A DNA stretch of 64,000 bases from Cognataquiflexum gelatinilyticum (GTDB taxonomy: Bacteria; Bacteroidota; Bacteroidia; Cytophagales; Cyclobacteriaceae), in NCBI RefSeq assembly GCF_024813435.1, contig NZ_JANAEZ010000002.1, positions 124,001-188,000 of the forward strand, given 5' to 3'. Below are positions 35,446-45,290 of this stretch, piece after piece (the first letter of the stretch is position 1; every line of letters begins with the position of its first letter). The notes under the pieces were generated by a model that was given only the letters and a program-made list of their open reading frames with translations, was not told where the DNA came from and searched no databases. The position numbers were made by a program, and so were the translations under genes.

Positions 35446-35598
35446 CTTTTTTTATTGCTGAATTAGCATTGATTATTTTACTGTTATTCCCCCTTATTTC
35501 ACTAGCTATCCCCCAATCTTTGTTCCTTCAATCCAATTCTTTTGCAGGGTTTTGCAATTCCCCTTATCTTACCGCCCATTACATTCAAATATTCCTTT

Positions 35599-38124
35599 AT
35601 GAGAAAAATTTACGCTTTGGTATTGGTCCTTTTCCTGACCTTCTCCGCATTTGCCCAAAAAAGCCCTGAAGAATTCCTTGGGTACAAATTGGGTGATCGA
35701 TTTACGCCCCACCACCGTGTTGTGGCCTATTTTGAGCATTTGGCAGCTACGCTACCCAATGTTAAGCTGGTTTATTATGGTGAAACTTATGAGCACAGAC
35801 CGCTCTTTGTTGCCATGGTTTCCACTCCTGATAATATGGGTAAACTGGAAGATATCCGCAAAGATAACCTTCGCAGGACCGGGGTTTTGGAGGGTACACC
35901 TTCCACCAAAGTTGCCCTGAATTGGATGCAATACAATGTCCATGGCAATGAAGCAGTGGCAACAGAAGCCGCCATGATGACTTTTTGGCAAATAGCAGAT
36001 CCAAAAAATACCCAATCCAAAGAATGGTTGAAAAACCAAGTACTGATCCTCGATCCCTGCGCCAATCCGGATGGGAAAGACAGGTATACAGTTTGGTATA
36101 ACCAAAAACAAAACAACAGGCTTCAACCTGATCCACAGTCCATGGAACATTCAGAACCTTGGCCAGGCGGACGCCCAAACCATTACCTCCTGGACCTCAA
36201 CAGGGATTGGGCTTGGCAGACCCAACAAGAAACGCAGCAAAGACTGAAATTGTACCACGATTGGATGCCGCATCTTTTTGTGGATTATCATGAGCAGGGG
36301 ATCAATGATCCGTTTTATTTTGCCCCTGCAGCACAGCCGGTCCACGATCAAGTTTCCCCTTTTCAAAATGAATTTCAGGTCATCTATGGAAAGAATACAG
36401 CCAAAAAATTTGATGAGCATGGTTGGATGTATTTTACCAAAGAACGGTTTGATTTGCTCTATCCTTCTTATGGAGATACCTATCCCATGTACAATGGAGC
36501 AATCGGAATGACCATCGAAAAGGGAGGTTCTGGCCGCGCAGGATTGGGAATGCTCAATGCCCTCGGTGATACAGTAACCTTGAGAGAAAGAATCGAGCAT
36601 CAGCATACGGCAGGAATTTCCGCTGTGGAGGTTACCTCACAAAATGCGGAAAGGCTTGCAGATGAATTTGCCAATTACTTCAAAACAAGCAGTAGCAATC
36701 CAAAAGCCAAATACAAAAGCTTTGTAATCAAAGGTGACCAAAAACCGGAGCGTGTCAAGACGCTTTTGGCCTTGCTTGACAAAAATAAAATCCAATATGG
36801 CTATGCCAAAGCGGCCTCAGGTCTGAAAGGTCTGGATTATAATACCGGTAAAGCTGCGACTTTTGCCGCTACAGACAAAGACATTGTGGTCAATGCTTAC
36901 CAATCGAAGTCTGTTTTGACACAGGTATTGTTTGAACCTGAAGCCAAACTGCAGGACAGCATTACCTATGACATCACTAGTTGGGCTCTGCCTTATGCTT
37001 ATGGCGTGCAGGCTTATGCCTTGGAGACAAGGTTGGATGCAGGAAAGAAATTTGAAAAGACGCCATTTGAAACCAATAAGGTAGACGGAACACCTTTGGC
37101 ATACCTTGCCCCTTGGAATGCAACACAACATGCCAAGTTTTTGGCGGCTCTGATCAATCACAAAATCAGGGTGAGGTTTGCAGAAAAAGCCTTTGACATC
37201 AACGGGAAGTCCTATCCCATAGGGACTTTGATCATCCACCGAAACGGTAACCAATATGTTTCCGACTTTGATAAGAAAGTAACTGACATTGCTAACAAGT
37301 TCGAGATAGCTTTGGACAGGAGTAATTCTGCTTATGTGGACAAAGGAAGGGATTTTGGTTCTTCGGAAGTCAAAATCATAGTAGCACCAAAAATTGCCAT
37401 CATGAGCGGTGCAGGTACTTCTTCTTTGAACTTCGGTGAACTTTGGTATTTCTTTGAGCAGGAGCTCGACTACCCTGTAAGCATCCTTGATGCGGATGGC
37501 CTTGGCAGATTTGACCTGAGCAAATACAATGTGATCATCCTTCCTTCAAGTTGGGGCAGTTACCTTTCCGAAAACAACATGAAAAAGGTGATGGATTGGG
37601 TCAGGGCAGGCGGTAAATTGATCGCCATGGAAAATTCGCTGAATGCTTTTGCCGACAAAAACGGATTTGACCTCAGCCAATACGATACCGAAGAGGAGAA
37701 AAAAGCTGCCGAAAAAGAACAAAAGGAAATCCAGAATGTGGAAAGACTCGAACCTTATCAGGAACGTGAAAGGATGGGAATTTCTACCACTGCCGCAGGA
37801 GCCATTTATCAGGTGAAAATCGATCCGACACATCCGCTGGGATTTGGAATGGATGGCAAATTCTATACTTTGAAAAACAACGGTTCCCGCTTTGCTTACC
37901 TTGACAACGGTGTCAATGTGGGAATAATACCCGATGCTGCTGCCTATAGATTTGGCTACATAGGAAATAAAATCAAACCAAAAATGCCAAAATCAATGGT
38001 CTATGGTGTAGAAAACCAAGGTCGTGGTCAGATAGTCTATATGGCCGACAATCCGATGTTCAGGGCGTTTTGGGAATCAGGAAAGCTCTTGGTAGCCAAT
38101 GCTGTATTCTTGGTGGGACAATGA
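35599..38124 (+). CDS. Secreted M14-family zinc carboxypeptidase, second paralogue
   Basis: 841 residues from the ATG at 35599, which starts a signal peptide ending at FAQ (residue 20). Zinc ligands are H115-G-N-E118 and H231 in FVDYHEQG; the catalytic Glu is in MTIEKGGSG. An amidotransferase-like domain lies near the C-terminus (SGAGTSSLNFGELWYFFEQ, then VIILPSSWG and WVRAGGKLIAME). The domain order is the same as in the protein encoded at 582-3140, so the two are ancient paralogues. It should cut peptides in the periplasm or outside. A 15-bp terminator follows. Confidence 0.92.
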   Translation: MRKIYALVLVLFLTFSAFAQKSPEEFLGYKLGDRFTPHHRVVAYFEHLAATLPNVKLVYYGETYEHRPLFVAMVSTPDNMGKLEDIRKDNLRRTGVLEGTPSTKVALNWMQYNVHGNEAVATEAAMMTFWQIADPKNTQSKEWLKNQVLILDPCANPDGKDRYTVWYNQKQNNRLQPDPQSMEHSEPWPGGRPNHYLLDLNRDWAWQTQQETQQRLKLYHDWMPHLFVDYHEQGINDPFYFAPAAQPVHDQVSPFQNEFQVIYGKNTAKKFDEHGWMYFTKERFDLLYPSYGDTYPMYNGAIGMTIEKGGSGRAGLGMLNALGDTVTLRERIEHQHTAGISAVEVTSQNAERLADEFANYFKTSSSNPKAKYKSFVIKGDQKPERVKTLLALLDKNKIQYGYAKAASGLKGLDYNTGKAATFAATDKDIVVNAYQSKSVLTQVLFEPEAKLQDSITYDITSWALPYAYGVQAYALETRLDAGKKFEKTPFETNKVDGTPLAYLAPWNATQHAKFLAALINHKIRVRFAEKAFDINGKSYPIGTLIIHRNGNQYVSDFDKKVTDIANKFEIALDRSNSAYVDKGRDFGSSEVKIIVAPKIAIMSGAGTSSLNFGELWYFFEQELDYPVSILDADGLGRFDLSKYNVIILPSSWGSYLSENNMKKVMDWVRAGGKLIAMENSLNAFADKNGFDLSQYDTEEEKKAAEKEQKEIQNVERLEPYQERERMGISTTAAGAIYQVKIDPTHPLGFGMDGKFYTLKNNGSRFAYLDNGVNVGIIPDAAAYRFGYIGNKIKPKMPKSMVYGVENQGRGQIVYMADNPMFRAFWESGKLLVANAVFLVGQ

Positions 38125-38162
38125 TTTTGAAACAAGAGCCGAGAGGCGAGAAACGAGATTGA

Positions 38163-38203
38163 AAAACCCTGCTTTGTGAAGACAAAGCAGGGTTTTGCTT
38201 TTT
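38163..38203 (+). terminator. Strong rho-independent terminator
   Basis: AAAACCCTGCTTTGT (38163-38177) pairs with ACAAAGCAGGGTTTT (38182-38196): a perfect 15-bp stem with a 4-nt loop, followed by GCTTTTT. Confidence 0.92.
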
Positions 38204-38348
38204 ATCCCGGTTTAATATGTTTCCCAAAATAATTGGGATTAAATACTAGAACAGTCTAGTAAGGAAGTGATATTATTTGACGTAACTTTATAAGACTTTA
38301 TGGGAAGTTAATAGCTGATCTTAAACACTCCAAACCTACCTTCTGAAC

Positions 38349-39641
38349 TTGAACTACCTTCAGTTTGTCCGTAAAAACCGCGTGATGGTGATTTTTGGAA
38401 TCATCATGACTGCCTTGTCAAGTTTTGGACAGACATTTTTGTTGGCCATGTATGTCCCGTTTTTGATGGAAGAATTCAAGCTTTCCAATGGATTGTTGAG
38501 TACTTTTTATGGGCTTGCTACCATCGGTGCTGCGGTTGCCTTACCCAAATTAGGGAAACTCATTGATTCCGTTCCTCTACCAAGATTCACCTTGGCCACC
38601 ACTGCGACTTTTGTCATTTCCTTGTTTTTTCTAAGTATTTCTCAGGCTTGGTGGTATATCCTTATTGCTTTTTTTGGATTGAGATTGGCAGGTCAAGGAC
38701 TCTATAACCATATCGCGATCACCACCATGTCCCGGTATTTTGAAGAAAACAGGGGCAAAGCCATCAGCCTGGCTTCATTGGGGCATCCCTTGGGACAGGC
38801 GGTTTTGCCTGCGATTATCTTGATTGTGATAGCGAACATAGGGTGGCGGGAATCTCTTTGGCTCAATGCGGCTTTGGTCAGTATGGTAGTAACAGTATTT
38901 ACCTTATTGGTTTTGAAACCTGAACATTTGGTAAGCGAGTCGGGAGAGGTGGTGGTTACAGATTCAGATGAAAAAAAGGTGGACCGTGTCAGACAAAGAG
39001 ACATCATGAAATCAAAGCCGTTTTGGCTTTTGGCTCCAAATATCTTTTTTATCCCATTTGCAGTTACAGGACTTTTCTTTTACCAATTTGCCATCATTGA
39101 CTTCAAAGGTTGGAATATAGGATTGGCTGCTGCGGGACTTACTTCCTATGCTGTCGCTAGTTTTTTGAGCATCCTGCTTTCGGGTCCGCTGATTGACAAG
39201 TATAAGGCTAAGACCTTCTTCCCATTTTATCTTTTCCCACTAATGGTCGCCTTGTTGATCATTTGGATGATCCCCAATGTCTGGGGAATTTTTGTTTACA
39301 ATATCCTGATGGGTTTTTCAGTGGGTTTTGGGAGCGCTACTGTTGCAGCCCTTCAGGTGGAGTTTTTTGGCCAAACCTATATTGGCACGGTCAGGAGTCT
39401 TTTTACATCCATTATGGTGTTGAGTTCGGCAATAGGACCTGCATTGTTTGGGATTTTTCTTGATTTGGGTTGGGGATTCCAAACGATTTTTCCTGTGATT
39501 TTGGGAATTCAGGTTTTGATTATGGTCCAATCATTTAGGGCTGTTCCCAAACATTCATGGGCAAAGTGGAAATACAAATACAAAAAAGTAACAGGCAAAA
39601 AAAGGAAATCCCCAAACCTTAGGATTGGGGATCGTTTTTGA
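38349..39641 (+). CDS. MFS transporter
   Basis: 430 residues, about 12 transmembrane helices in two halves joined by a charged loop near residue 205 (DSDEKKVDRVRQRD). The first half holds GLATIGAAVALPKLGKLIDSVPLP (loop 2-3 motif, G-x-x-x-D) and a helix-4 Arg in GLRLAGQGLYN. Oxalate/monocarboxylate-type MFS proteins look similar, but the substrate is not determined. The start is read from a TTG at 38349; the first ATG, at 38385, would begin inside helix 1. The last codons run into a hairpin shared with the convergent gene. Confidence 0.85.
   Translation: MNYLQFVRKNRVMVIFGIIMTALSSFGQTFLLAMYVPFLMEEFKLSNGLLSTFYGLATIGAAVALPKLGKLIDSVPLPRFTLATTATFVISLFFLSISQAWWYILIAFFGLRLAGQGLYNHIAITTMSRYFEENRGKAISLASLGHPLGQAVLPAIILIVIANIGWRESLWLNAALVSMVVTVFTLLVLKPEHLVSESGEVVVTDSDEKKVDRVRQRDIMKSKPFWLLAPNIFFIPFAVTGLFFYQFAIIDFKGWNIGLAAAGLTSYAVASFLSILLSGPLIDKYKAKTFFPFYLFPLMVALLIIWMIPNVWGIFVYNILMGFSVGFGSATVAALQVEFFGQTYIGTVRSLFTSIMVLSSAIGPALFGIFLDLGWGFQTIFPVILGIQVLIMVQSFRAVPKHSWAKWKYKYKKVTGKKRKSPNLRIGDRF
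39608..39638. terminator. Hairpin at the end of the MFS gene
   Basis: ATCCCCAA (39608-39615) pairs with TTGGGGAT (39625-39632) and is followed by CGTTTTTG. The stem lies inside the last codons of the MFS gene, where it meets the convergent phosphomutase-like gene without any gap (39641/39642). Confidence 0.6.
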
Positions 39642-40697
39642 TCAGAGACCTCTGTTAAACATCTGGATGACCCGCAGGATTTCTGCATCCATCTCTTTGT
39701 TTCTCATAACATATTTTTCTTTGGAAATATAACCTCCCTTGATGCTTATGTAGTACACCATTTTTGTTTTGGAAGGAGCAAAAGTCACCGAAAGGTTATT
39801 AGCAGACTCGATTTTCAGGATGTTGTCCGTACTTCCCGCAAAGGAATTCACTTTATCTGTGAGGATATTGAATTTAACTCCTTTCTTATAATCAGTGACA
39901 CTATTAAGAGGAAAAGTAGATTCAAGGGATTTTGGATTCTTCCTGAGGTTATCCATAATCGAAAGTAAATGCGACCGCTGTGCATCTGTATTTAAATCCA
40001 CCGTAATGGTTTTTTCCTTGTAGAAGCCAAATTCATTGTAGATTTCCATCAGGTAATCAAAGAAAGTTTGCCCTGAAGATTTCAATTGATTTTCTTTTTG
40101 GGCGATCTCCACTATGATTTTGGAAAAGCCCAAAGCGGAATGGCAGACCTGTTGATCGATATTGAAAGCACAGATTGGGCTATTTTCATAGACCTTTTGA
40201 ACCTCCGCCATTTTTGTTCTCAAATCTCCCGGTTCAATGATTTCGCTTTGGAATTTCAAACCTGATCTAATGGCCATATTTTCTATCAAGTCCGAAGTAT
40301 GGATGGATTTTAGGCAAACCATGTCTTCATATTTCCCTGAATCTTTCCAGATTTTCAATAAAATTGCTGCCAATTGGTGGCTGTTGAGGATTACAAATCC
40401 ACTTTTTTCATCCTTTTTGACAGCTATAGTCACTCTTTCGTTTGTCAAATCCGTACCGATGATCAGGTTATACCCTAAGTCGGTCGCTTGCTCGATAGCA
40501 GGTTTTAGGTTCATGAAATTGAAAACGGGATTGGGGTTTTCTTTTCCAGCATCCAACAGAATCTGATCATAGACAAGCTCAGAATCGTCTAAGAGGTTTG
40601 TAATTGGATCAATTTTTTCAAATGAGGCAAATAAGATTTTGGCTGTATCCATTTCGACAAGCTCTTCTGTTAGTTCTTGAACTGATGCTAAATTCAT
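39642..40697 (-). CDS. Degenerate phosphohexomutase-like protein (predicted pseudoenzyme)
   Basis: 351 residues. It follows domains II-IV of phosphoglucomutase/phosphomannomutase: NPNPVFNFMNLKPAIEQA (family FPNPEEP...LAIELA), LIIGTDLTNERVTIAVKK (family GTDPDADRxGVAV; residues 81-86), GFVILNSHQLAAILL (family LLNGNQ), EIYNEFGFYKEK (family YG.Y.E), and near the end APSKTKMVYYI in place of the phosphate loop RPSGTEPKIKFYI. Domain I with the catalytic TASHNP serine is absent, two metal-ligand Asp residues are changed (D to T, D to E), and the phosphate loop is not conserved. A catalytic role is therefore unlikely; a binding or regulatory role is inferred. The frame is intact, so it is not simply decaying. 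Confidence 0.65.
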   Translation of the reverse strand: MNLASVQELTEELVEMDTAKILFASFEKIDPITNLLDDSELVYDQILLDAGKENPNPVFNFMNLKPAIEQATDLGYNLIIGTDLTNERVTIAVKKDEKSGFVILNSHQLAAILLKIWKDSGKYEDMVCLKSIHTSDLIENMAIRSGLKFQSEIIEPGDLRTKMAEVQKVYENSPICAFNIDQQVCHSALGFSKIIVEIAQKENQLKSSGQTFFDYLMEIYNEFGFYKEKTITVDLNTDAQRSHLLSIMDNLRKNPKSLESTFPLNSVTDYKKGVKFNILTDKVNSFAGSTDNILKIESANNLSVTFAPSKTKMVYYISIKGGYISKEKYVMRNKEMDAEILRVIQMFNRGL

Positions 40698-40989
40698 GAT
40701 TATTCTTTTTGAGACGTTGGAATTACTATTTCAGATTTATTTCAATTACTAGGCATTCAACATAGTTTTTGCAATAAAATCAGCAAATCCAATGGCGGCA
40801 ATAGGTGTTGGAGGAGTACCGGTAAGCGTTAAAAAATTGATAAAAGGTGGACTTTCCTACAAGATCAAATTTGAATTTCAAGTGCTTACATGACGTAAAG
40901 ATACCAAATCAGGCTTGTAGAAAAAAGGATTAATTGATTTAGCTTTGATTGACCCAAAGTTTTGATAAATGATTTATGGCTAAATCCAC

Positions 40990-43458
40990 TCAATCAAGAT
41001 AATACACACGCTTTACCCGGCTGCTGATATTGGTGAGCAATTCATAAGGGATGGTTCCGATCCTTTCAGAAAGTTCTTTCAGGGAAATTCCGGGGCCATA
41101 GATAATTACTTCATCCCCTTCATTGGCCTCGATTCCCGTGATGTTGATCATGGTCATGTCCATGCAGACATTGCCGATGACAGGCGCCTTTTTCCCATCG
41201 ATCAAGACAAAACCTTTACCGTTGCTGAATCTCCTGTCATAGCCATCTGCATAGCCCAAAGCGATGGTTGCGATCTTACCGTCTTCATCCATTTTTCCCT
41301 TTCTGCTATATCCGATTGTTTGACCTTGGGGGATTGATTTGATTTGGGAAATGGTGGTTTTCAGCGTACTGATAGGCTTGAGATGGGTTTCAAATTTCCC
41401 CGACACCTCGACGCCATAGAGACCGATTCCCAACCTGACCATATCCATTTGGTATTCAGGAAATTGGATGATGCCTGCCGAATTGAGTGCATGCCTCATA
41501 GGCTTATAATCCAAAGTACCGCTGATGGTATCACACATTTCTACAAAACTGCGAAGCTGCGCCAATGAAAAATCCCTGTGGATTTCCTCGTCTGCACCCA
41601 CTAGATGAGTGTAAATGCTCTCAATGATCAATTGTGGATAACTTTTGATCATTGAAATCAATTCTTGAACATGTTCCTGTTCAAAACCGAGCCTATGCAT
41701 GCCCGTATCCATGTCCAAATGGACCTTCATGGAGATATTCCTGTTTTGGCAAAATTTACCTAACTGCCTAAAAAAATCAGGACTGTACACTACAGGTTCT
41801 AGATCAAACTTTTCAAGGTGGATAAAAGACTCCTGAACAGGATTGAGCACCATAATCGGCAGTCGGATGCCTTCTTCCCTGAGTGCCACTCCCTCGTCAG
41901 TATAGGCCACAGCAAGGTAATCTGCACGTAATTGCTGCAGGTGGTTGGCGATTTCGGCTGCCCCACCACCATAGGCAAAGGCCTTGACCATGACCATGAC
42001 TTTGGTGTTTGGCAAGATTTGGGTTTTGTAAAAATTGTAGTTATGGGTCAAAGCATTAAGATTGATCTCCAATGTTGTCCCGTGTATCCTTTGTTGCAGC
42101 CTATTGACAACCGCCTCAAATCCGAATTTTCTGGCCCCTGTCACCAACATCAGGTCATTATCAAAATCCTCTTGGGAAATATGGGACATCAATGCATCCG
42201 TATTTGGGAAAAACACGGATTTACCTTGGTAGCTATTGGTGACCAATTTTATTTTCTCCCCGACCCCGATGAAGAAATCGATTTGGTGGAAGTTCAGAAG
42301 TTCGCCAACTTCTGCGTAAACGAATTCGGCATTTCCGACCTGAAGCATGTCAGAAAGGACAATGACTTTCCTTCTTTTTGGCCTTTGGGCAGCCATAAAG
42401 TCCAAAGCCAACCTCAAACCGGCCAAATCATTGTTATAGGTATCGTCGATAATCAGACAGTCATTGATTCCTGGTTTTAAAGTAAGCCGCATCTCGACCG
42501 CCTTGAGATGGTTAAGGCCTTCCTGAATCAATGCCTCACCTAGCCCCAAAGAGAGAGAGGCCACAATCACATGTCTGATATTTTCCAAAGAAGCTTGGTC
42601 TGCAAAAGGCACCGAAAAAGTAAAAACACTCAAATCCGGCTTCATCAGCAGGATTTTGGATCGGTCTGATTCCTTTTTGATTGAAAGTGTATAGTCTGCT
42701 CCTGCCGTATCTGACCAAGAGATGAGTCTGTTTGAATCATATTTGGAAGTAAGCAAATCATGAATTTTTGAATGTTCCTTTCTGTAGATAATAAACTTGC
42801 TGTTTTCAAAAAGTACAGCTTTCTCAGCCAATTTTTGATCTTGGGATTCAAAACCCTCCTCGTGTGCAGTTCCGATATTGGTAAAAATCCCAATTTCAGG
42901 CCTGAGAATAGCTTCAAGTTTCATCATTTCCCTAGGCTTGGAAATGCCCGCCTCCATGATAGCAACCTGATGGTTTTGCTCTATTCCGAACACCGAAAGA
43001 GGTACACCAACCTGACTGTTGTAGCTTTTTGGACTTTTTGCCACAGCAAATTTCTGCCCCAAAACCTGCCCAAGCCATTCTTTGACAATGGTTTTACCAT
43101 TGCTTCCCGTGATTCCGACTAGAGGACCGGAAAAGAGGGACCGCTCATAAGCTGCTAACTTTTGTAAAGCTTCATGTGGGTTATCCACAACAATGAAGGT
43201 ACTGTCTGTAGTCAAATTATCTAAAACAGGGTTTCCTTTCTGAATCAAAAAGCTTCTCACTCCTTCCTCATATACAGATTTGATAAAATCATGTCCATCA
43301 AACTTCGCCCCTTTGAGCGCTACAAAAAGTGTTTTTGACGGTTCAAGGATATTTCGGGAATCAATGGAAATCCAAGCCACAAGCCCTTGCCCGGATTGGG
43401 AAATCACTTCACCATCCACCAATCCACTTATTTGATGAGTTGTGAGAGATTGGATCAT
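40990..43458 (-). CDS. Fused UDP-MurNAc-tripeptide:D-Ala-D-Ala ligase / alanine racemase (MurF-Alr)
   Basis: 822 residues. The N-terminal 450 are MurF: the Mur-ligase ATP loop GITGSNGKTIVKEW at about 113-126, NYNSQVGVPLSVFG, and IDDTYNNDLAGLRLAL. The C-terminal 370 are alanine racemase: VMVKAFAYGGGAAEIA with the PLP lysine, HLDMDTGMHRLGF, LGIGLYGVE and GNVCMDMTMINIT. Racemase makes D-Ala and MurF adds D-Ala-D-Ala to the peptidoglycan precursor. The fusion is common in Bacteroidota. It lies third in a run with scpA and a flippase-like gene. An exact DnaA-box 9-mer sits in each half. Confidence 0.95.
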   Translation of the reverse strand: MIQSLTTHQISGLVDGEVISQSGQGLVAWISIDSRNILEPSKTLFVALKGAKFDGHDFIKSVYEEGVRSFLIQKGNPVLDNLTTDSTFIVVDNPHEALQKLAAYERSLFSGPLVGITGSNGKTIVKEWLGQVLGQKFAVAKSPKSYNSQVGVPLSVFGIEQNHQVAIMEAGISKPREMMKLEAILRPEIGIFTNIGTAHEEGFESQDQKLAEKAVLFENSKFIIYRKEHSKIHDLLTSKYDSNRLISWSDTAGADYTLSIKKESDRSKILLMKPDLSVFTFSVPFADQASLENIRHVIVASLSLGLGEALIQEGLNHLKAVEMRLTLKPGINDCLIIDDTYNNDLAGLRLALDFMAAQRPKRRKVIVLSDMLQVGNAEFVYAEVGELLNFHQIDFFIGVGEKIKLVTNSYQGKSVFFPNTDALMSHISQEDFDNDLMLVTGARKFGFEAVVNRLQQRIHGTTLEINLNALTHNYNFYKTQILPNTKVMVMVKAFAYGGGAAEIANHLQQLRADYLAVAYTDEGVALREEGIRLPIMVLNPVQESFIHLEKFDLEPVVYSPDFFRQLGKFCQNRNISMKVHLDMDTGMHRLGFEQEHVQELISMIKSYPQLIIESIYTHLVGADEEIHRDFSLAQLRSFVEMCDTISGTLDYKPMRHALNSAGIIQFPEYQMDMVRLGIGLYGVEVSGKFETHLKPISTLKTTISQIKSIPQGQTIGYSRKGKMDEDGKIATIALGYADGYDRRFSNGKGFVLIDGKKAPVIGNVCMDMTMINITGIEANEGDEVIIYGPGISLKELSERIGTIPYELLTNISSRVKRVYYLD

Positions 43459-43481
43459 AGAATAATATTAAGGGTTTGGCT

Positions 43482-44537
43482 TTATTCTTCTTTCTTTTTG
43501 AAAAATACCTGCTTGATCCATCTTGGTAGAAAAATGGCTCCTAATATCAGATAAGGATAGTAAGAAAGCATTCTCCAAAGAATACTAGTGACAAAAGTGT
43601 AGCCGTTCAGGAACTCTGCAAAGAACTGTCCAAAGAAAAACTCCGCAGTGCCGCTGCTACCGGGGGTAGGGGAAATCATCATCACGATCCACATGATTAC
43701 CTGTCTTGCAAAAATCACTACATGCTCCGAAATGCTCAATGATTCATAAGCCCCGATCAAAGCATTGAGCATAAGGTACCTTGAGCTCCAAATAAAGATA
43801 GTAGCCCCAACAATAGGTAGCCAATATTTGTAATTTTTTCCTATCAGTTCCTTTGAGGCTTCGATGATTTGATTGCCGTATTCATTGGCTGAATGCTTCC
43901 ATTTTTTAAGCCACCTGATTGAATAAATCTTAAGTAAAACCCATTTGAATACCCTTGGCTTATAGAATAATGCCAGAGCCATCACAAGAGAATAGGAGGC
44001 ATAAAGGCCATAACTTACCCAAAACAATACTTCAAGGCTTCTTCCTAGCCTCATTTCCATCATTCTACTCGCCGGAAATATATGGCCTTGGGCAAAATAA
44101 AGGATGATGGGTGCGCCAATCACAAAGAATAAATTATCCAAAATGGCAGTCACCATGACATAGGCGATGGCCTTGCCAAGTTTGATTCCTTCCTTGTTTA
44201 AAATGAAAATCGCCACAGCGGAACCTCCCACCACAGATGGCGTCACTGCCGAGGCAAATTCCCAGAGGATGATGACATAAAGTGCACGTCCCCAAGTGAG
44301 TTGTTGGTCTGTGACTGCCCTGATCCGGTATATATATCCCAAATCCCGAAACAAAATGACAACAATGGCTAACAGAATCCACCAGATCGATCCATCAAAT
44401 ACACCTTTTAAGGTTTGGGCATTGATATTGGGATCGAGATAAAACATCAAAAAAACTATTCCCAAACCAATAAGTATCGGAAACCAGACCTTATTTGGGT
44501 TGAGGGTTGCAAAAATCTGCTTGTTATCTAGTTTCAT
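43482..44537 (-). CDS. UPF0104/LPG-synthase-TM-like integral membrane protein
   Basis: 351 residues with about eight transmembrane helices. The family core SAVTPSVVGGSAVAIFILNKEG and the later TPGSSGTAEFFFGQFF (P-x-x-G-x-x-G-x-x-E) identify the flippase-like transmembrane domain of lysylphosphatidylglycerol synthases (YbhN/UPF0104), here without the synthase domain. Such proteins are thought to move lipids across the membrane. The gene begins 3 nt after the scpA stop and ends 23 nt before murF-alr, so it is probably in their operon. Confidence 0.88.
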   Translation of the reverse strand: MKLDNKQIFATLNPNKVWFPILIGLGIVFLMFYLDPNINAQTLKGVFDGSIWWILLAIVVILFRDLGYIYRIRAVTDQQLTWGRALYVIILWEFASAVTPSVVGGSAVAIFILNKEGIKLGKAIAYVMVTAILDNLFFVIGAPIILYFAQGHIFPASRMMEMRLGRSLEVLFWVSYGLYASYSLVMALALFYKPRVFKWVLLKIYSIRWLKKWKHSANEYGNQIIEASKELIGKNYKYWLPIVGATIFIWSSRYLMLNALIGAYESLSISEHVVIFARQVIMWIVMMISPTPGSSGTAEFFFGQFFAEFLNGYTFVTSILWRMLSYYPYLILGAIFLPRWIKQVFFKKKEE

Positions 44538-44540
44538 ATC

Positions 44541-45290
44541 CTATACCGAAGGAACTGTTTCTTGCTTTTCTACCCAAAAATTGTTGAACCCTTCACCTAT
44601 AGTAATGGTAACCATAGATAATTGTAATAATTCCAAAATCGCCAAGAAAGTGTAAATCACAAAGATTTTTTCAGGCTTGTAGCTGATAAACTCAGTAAAA
44701 GCGACTCGGTCTTTCCATGACATTTTTTCGAGGATAAAGTCTTTTTGCTGCTCAATGGTATATGGATACTGTATGACGGTATGTTTTGTTTCATCAGTTC
44801 TTGAACTGTACTTTGACATGACCTTTTGAAATACTTTCAAAAGCTTGTACAGGTCCAAATCTTGCATTTCTGCATCGACATCATCTGCCTTAGCCAGCTG
44901 TTTGAGTTCTGAAAGGATGTTCCCTCTCTGCTGTTTGGCAAGCCTCGCCTCTTCCAGTTTCCCTAATTCGAGGATGACTGATTTGTACTTTTTATATTCC
45001 AATAAATGCCGGATCAATTCTTCCCTTGGATCAATTTCTTCCCCATTTTCGTCCAATTCTGGGCGGGGAATCAGCATTTTGGATTTAATTTTCATCAATG
45101 TAGCGGCAAAAAGGATGAAATCACTTGCCACCTCGATTTCCATTTTTTCAAGATGATGGATATAATCAAGAAAATCCTGAGTGATTTTTGAAATCGGAAT
45201 ATCATAAATATCCAGCTCATCCCTTTCGATGAAAAACAGCATCAAATCGAATGGCCCTTCGAAAAGTGGTAATTTGATTTCAAAACTCAC
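44541..45290 (-). CDS. scpA: Segregation and condensation protein A
   Basis: 249 residues from a GTG at 45290. The N-terminal kleisin helix region FEGPFDLMLFFIERDELDIYDIPISKITQDFLDYI is highly typical (LF-x-G-P-L-D-L-L-L-x-L-I), as is FILFAATLMKIKSKMLIP. A C-terminal winged helix closes the protein (IFVIYTFLAILELLQL). ScpA links the heads of the SMC condensin and works with ScpB in chromosome compaction and segregation. It is first in an operon with the flippase-like and murF-alr genes. Confidence 0.93.
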   Translation of the reverse strand: MSFEIKLPLFEGPFDLMLFFIERDELDIYDIPISKITQDFLDYIHHLEKMEIEVASDFILFAATLMKIKSKMLIPRPELDENGEEIDPREELIRHLLEYKKYKSVILELGKLEEARLAKQQRGNILSELKQLAKADDVDAEMQDLDLYKLLKVFQKVMSKYSSRTDETKHTVIQYPYTIEQQKDFILEKMSWKDRVAFTEFISYKPEKIFVIYTFLAILELLQLSMVTITIGEGFNNFWVEKQETVPSV

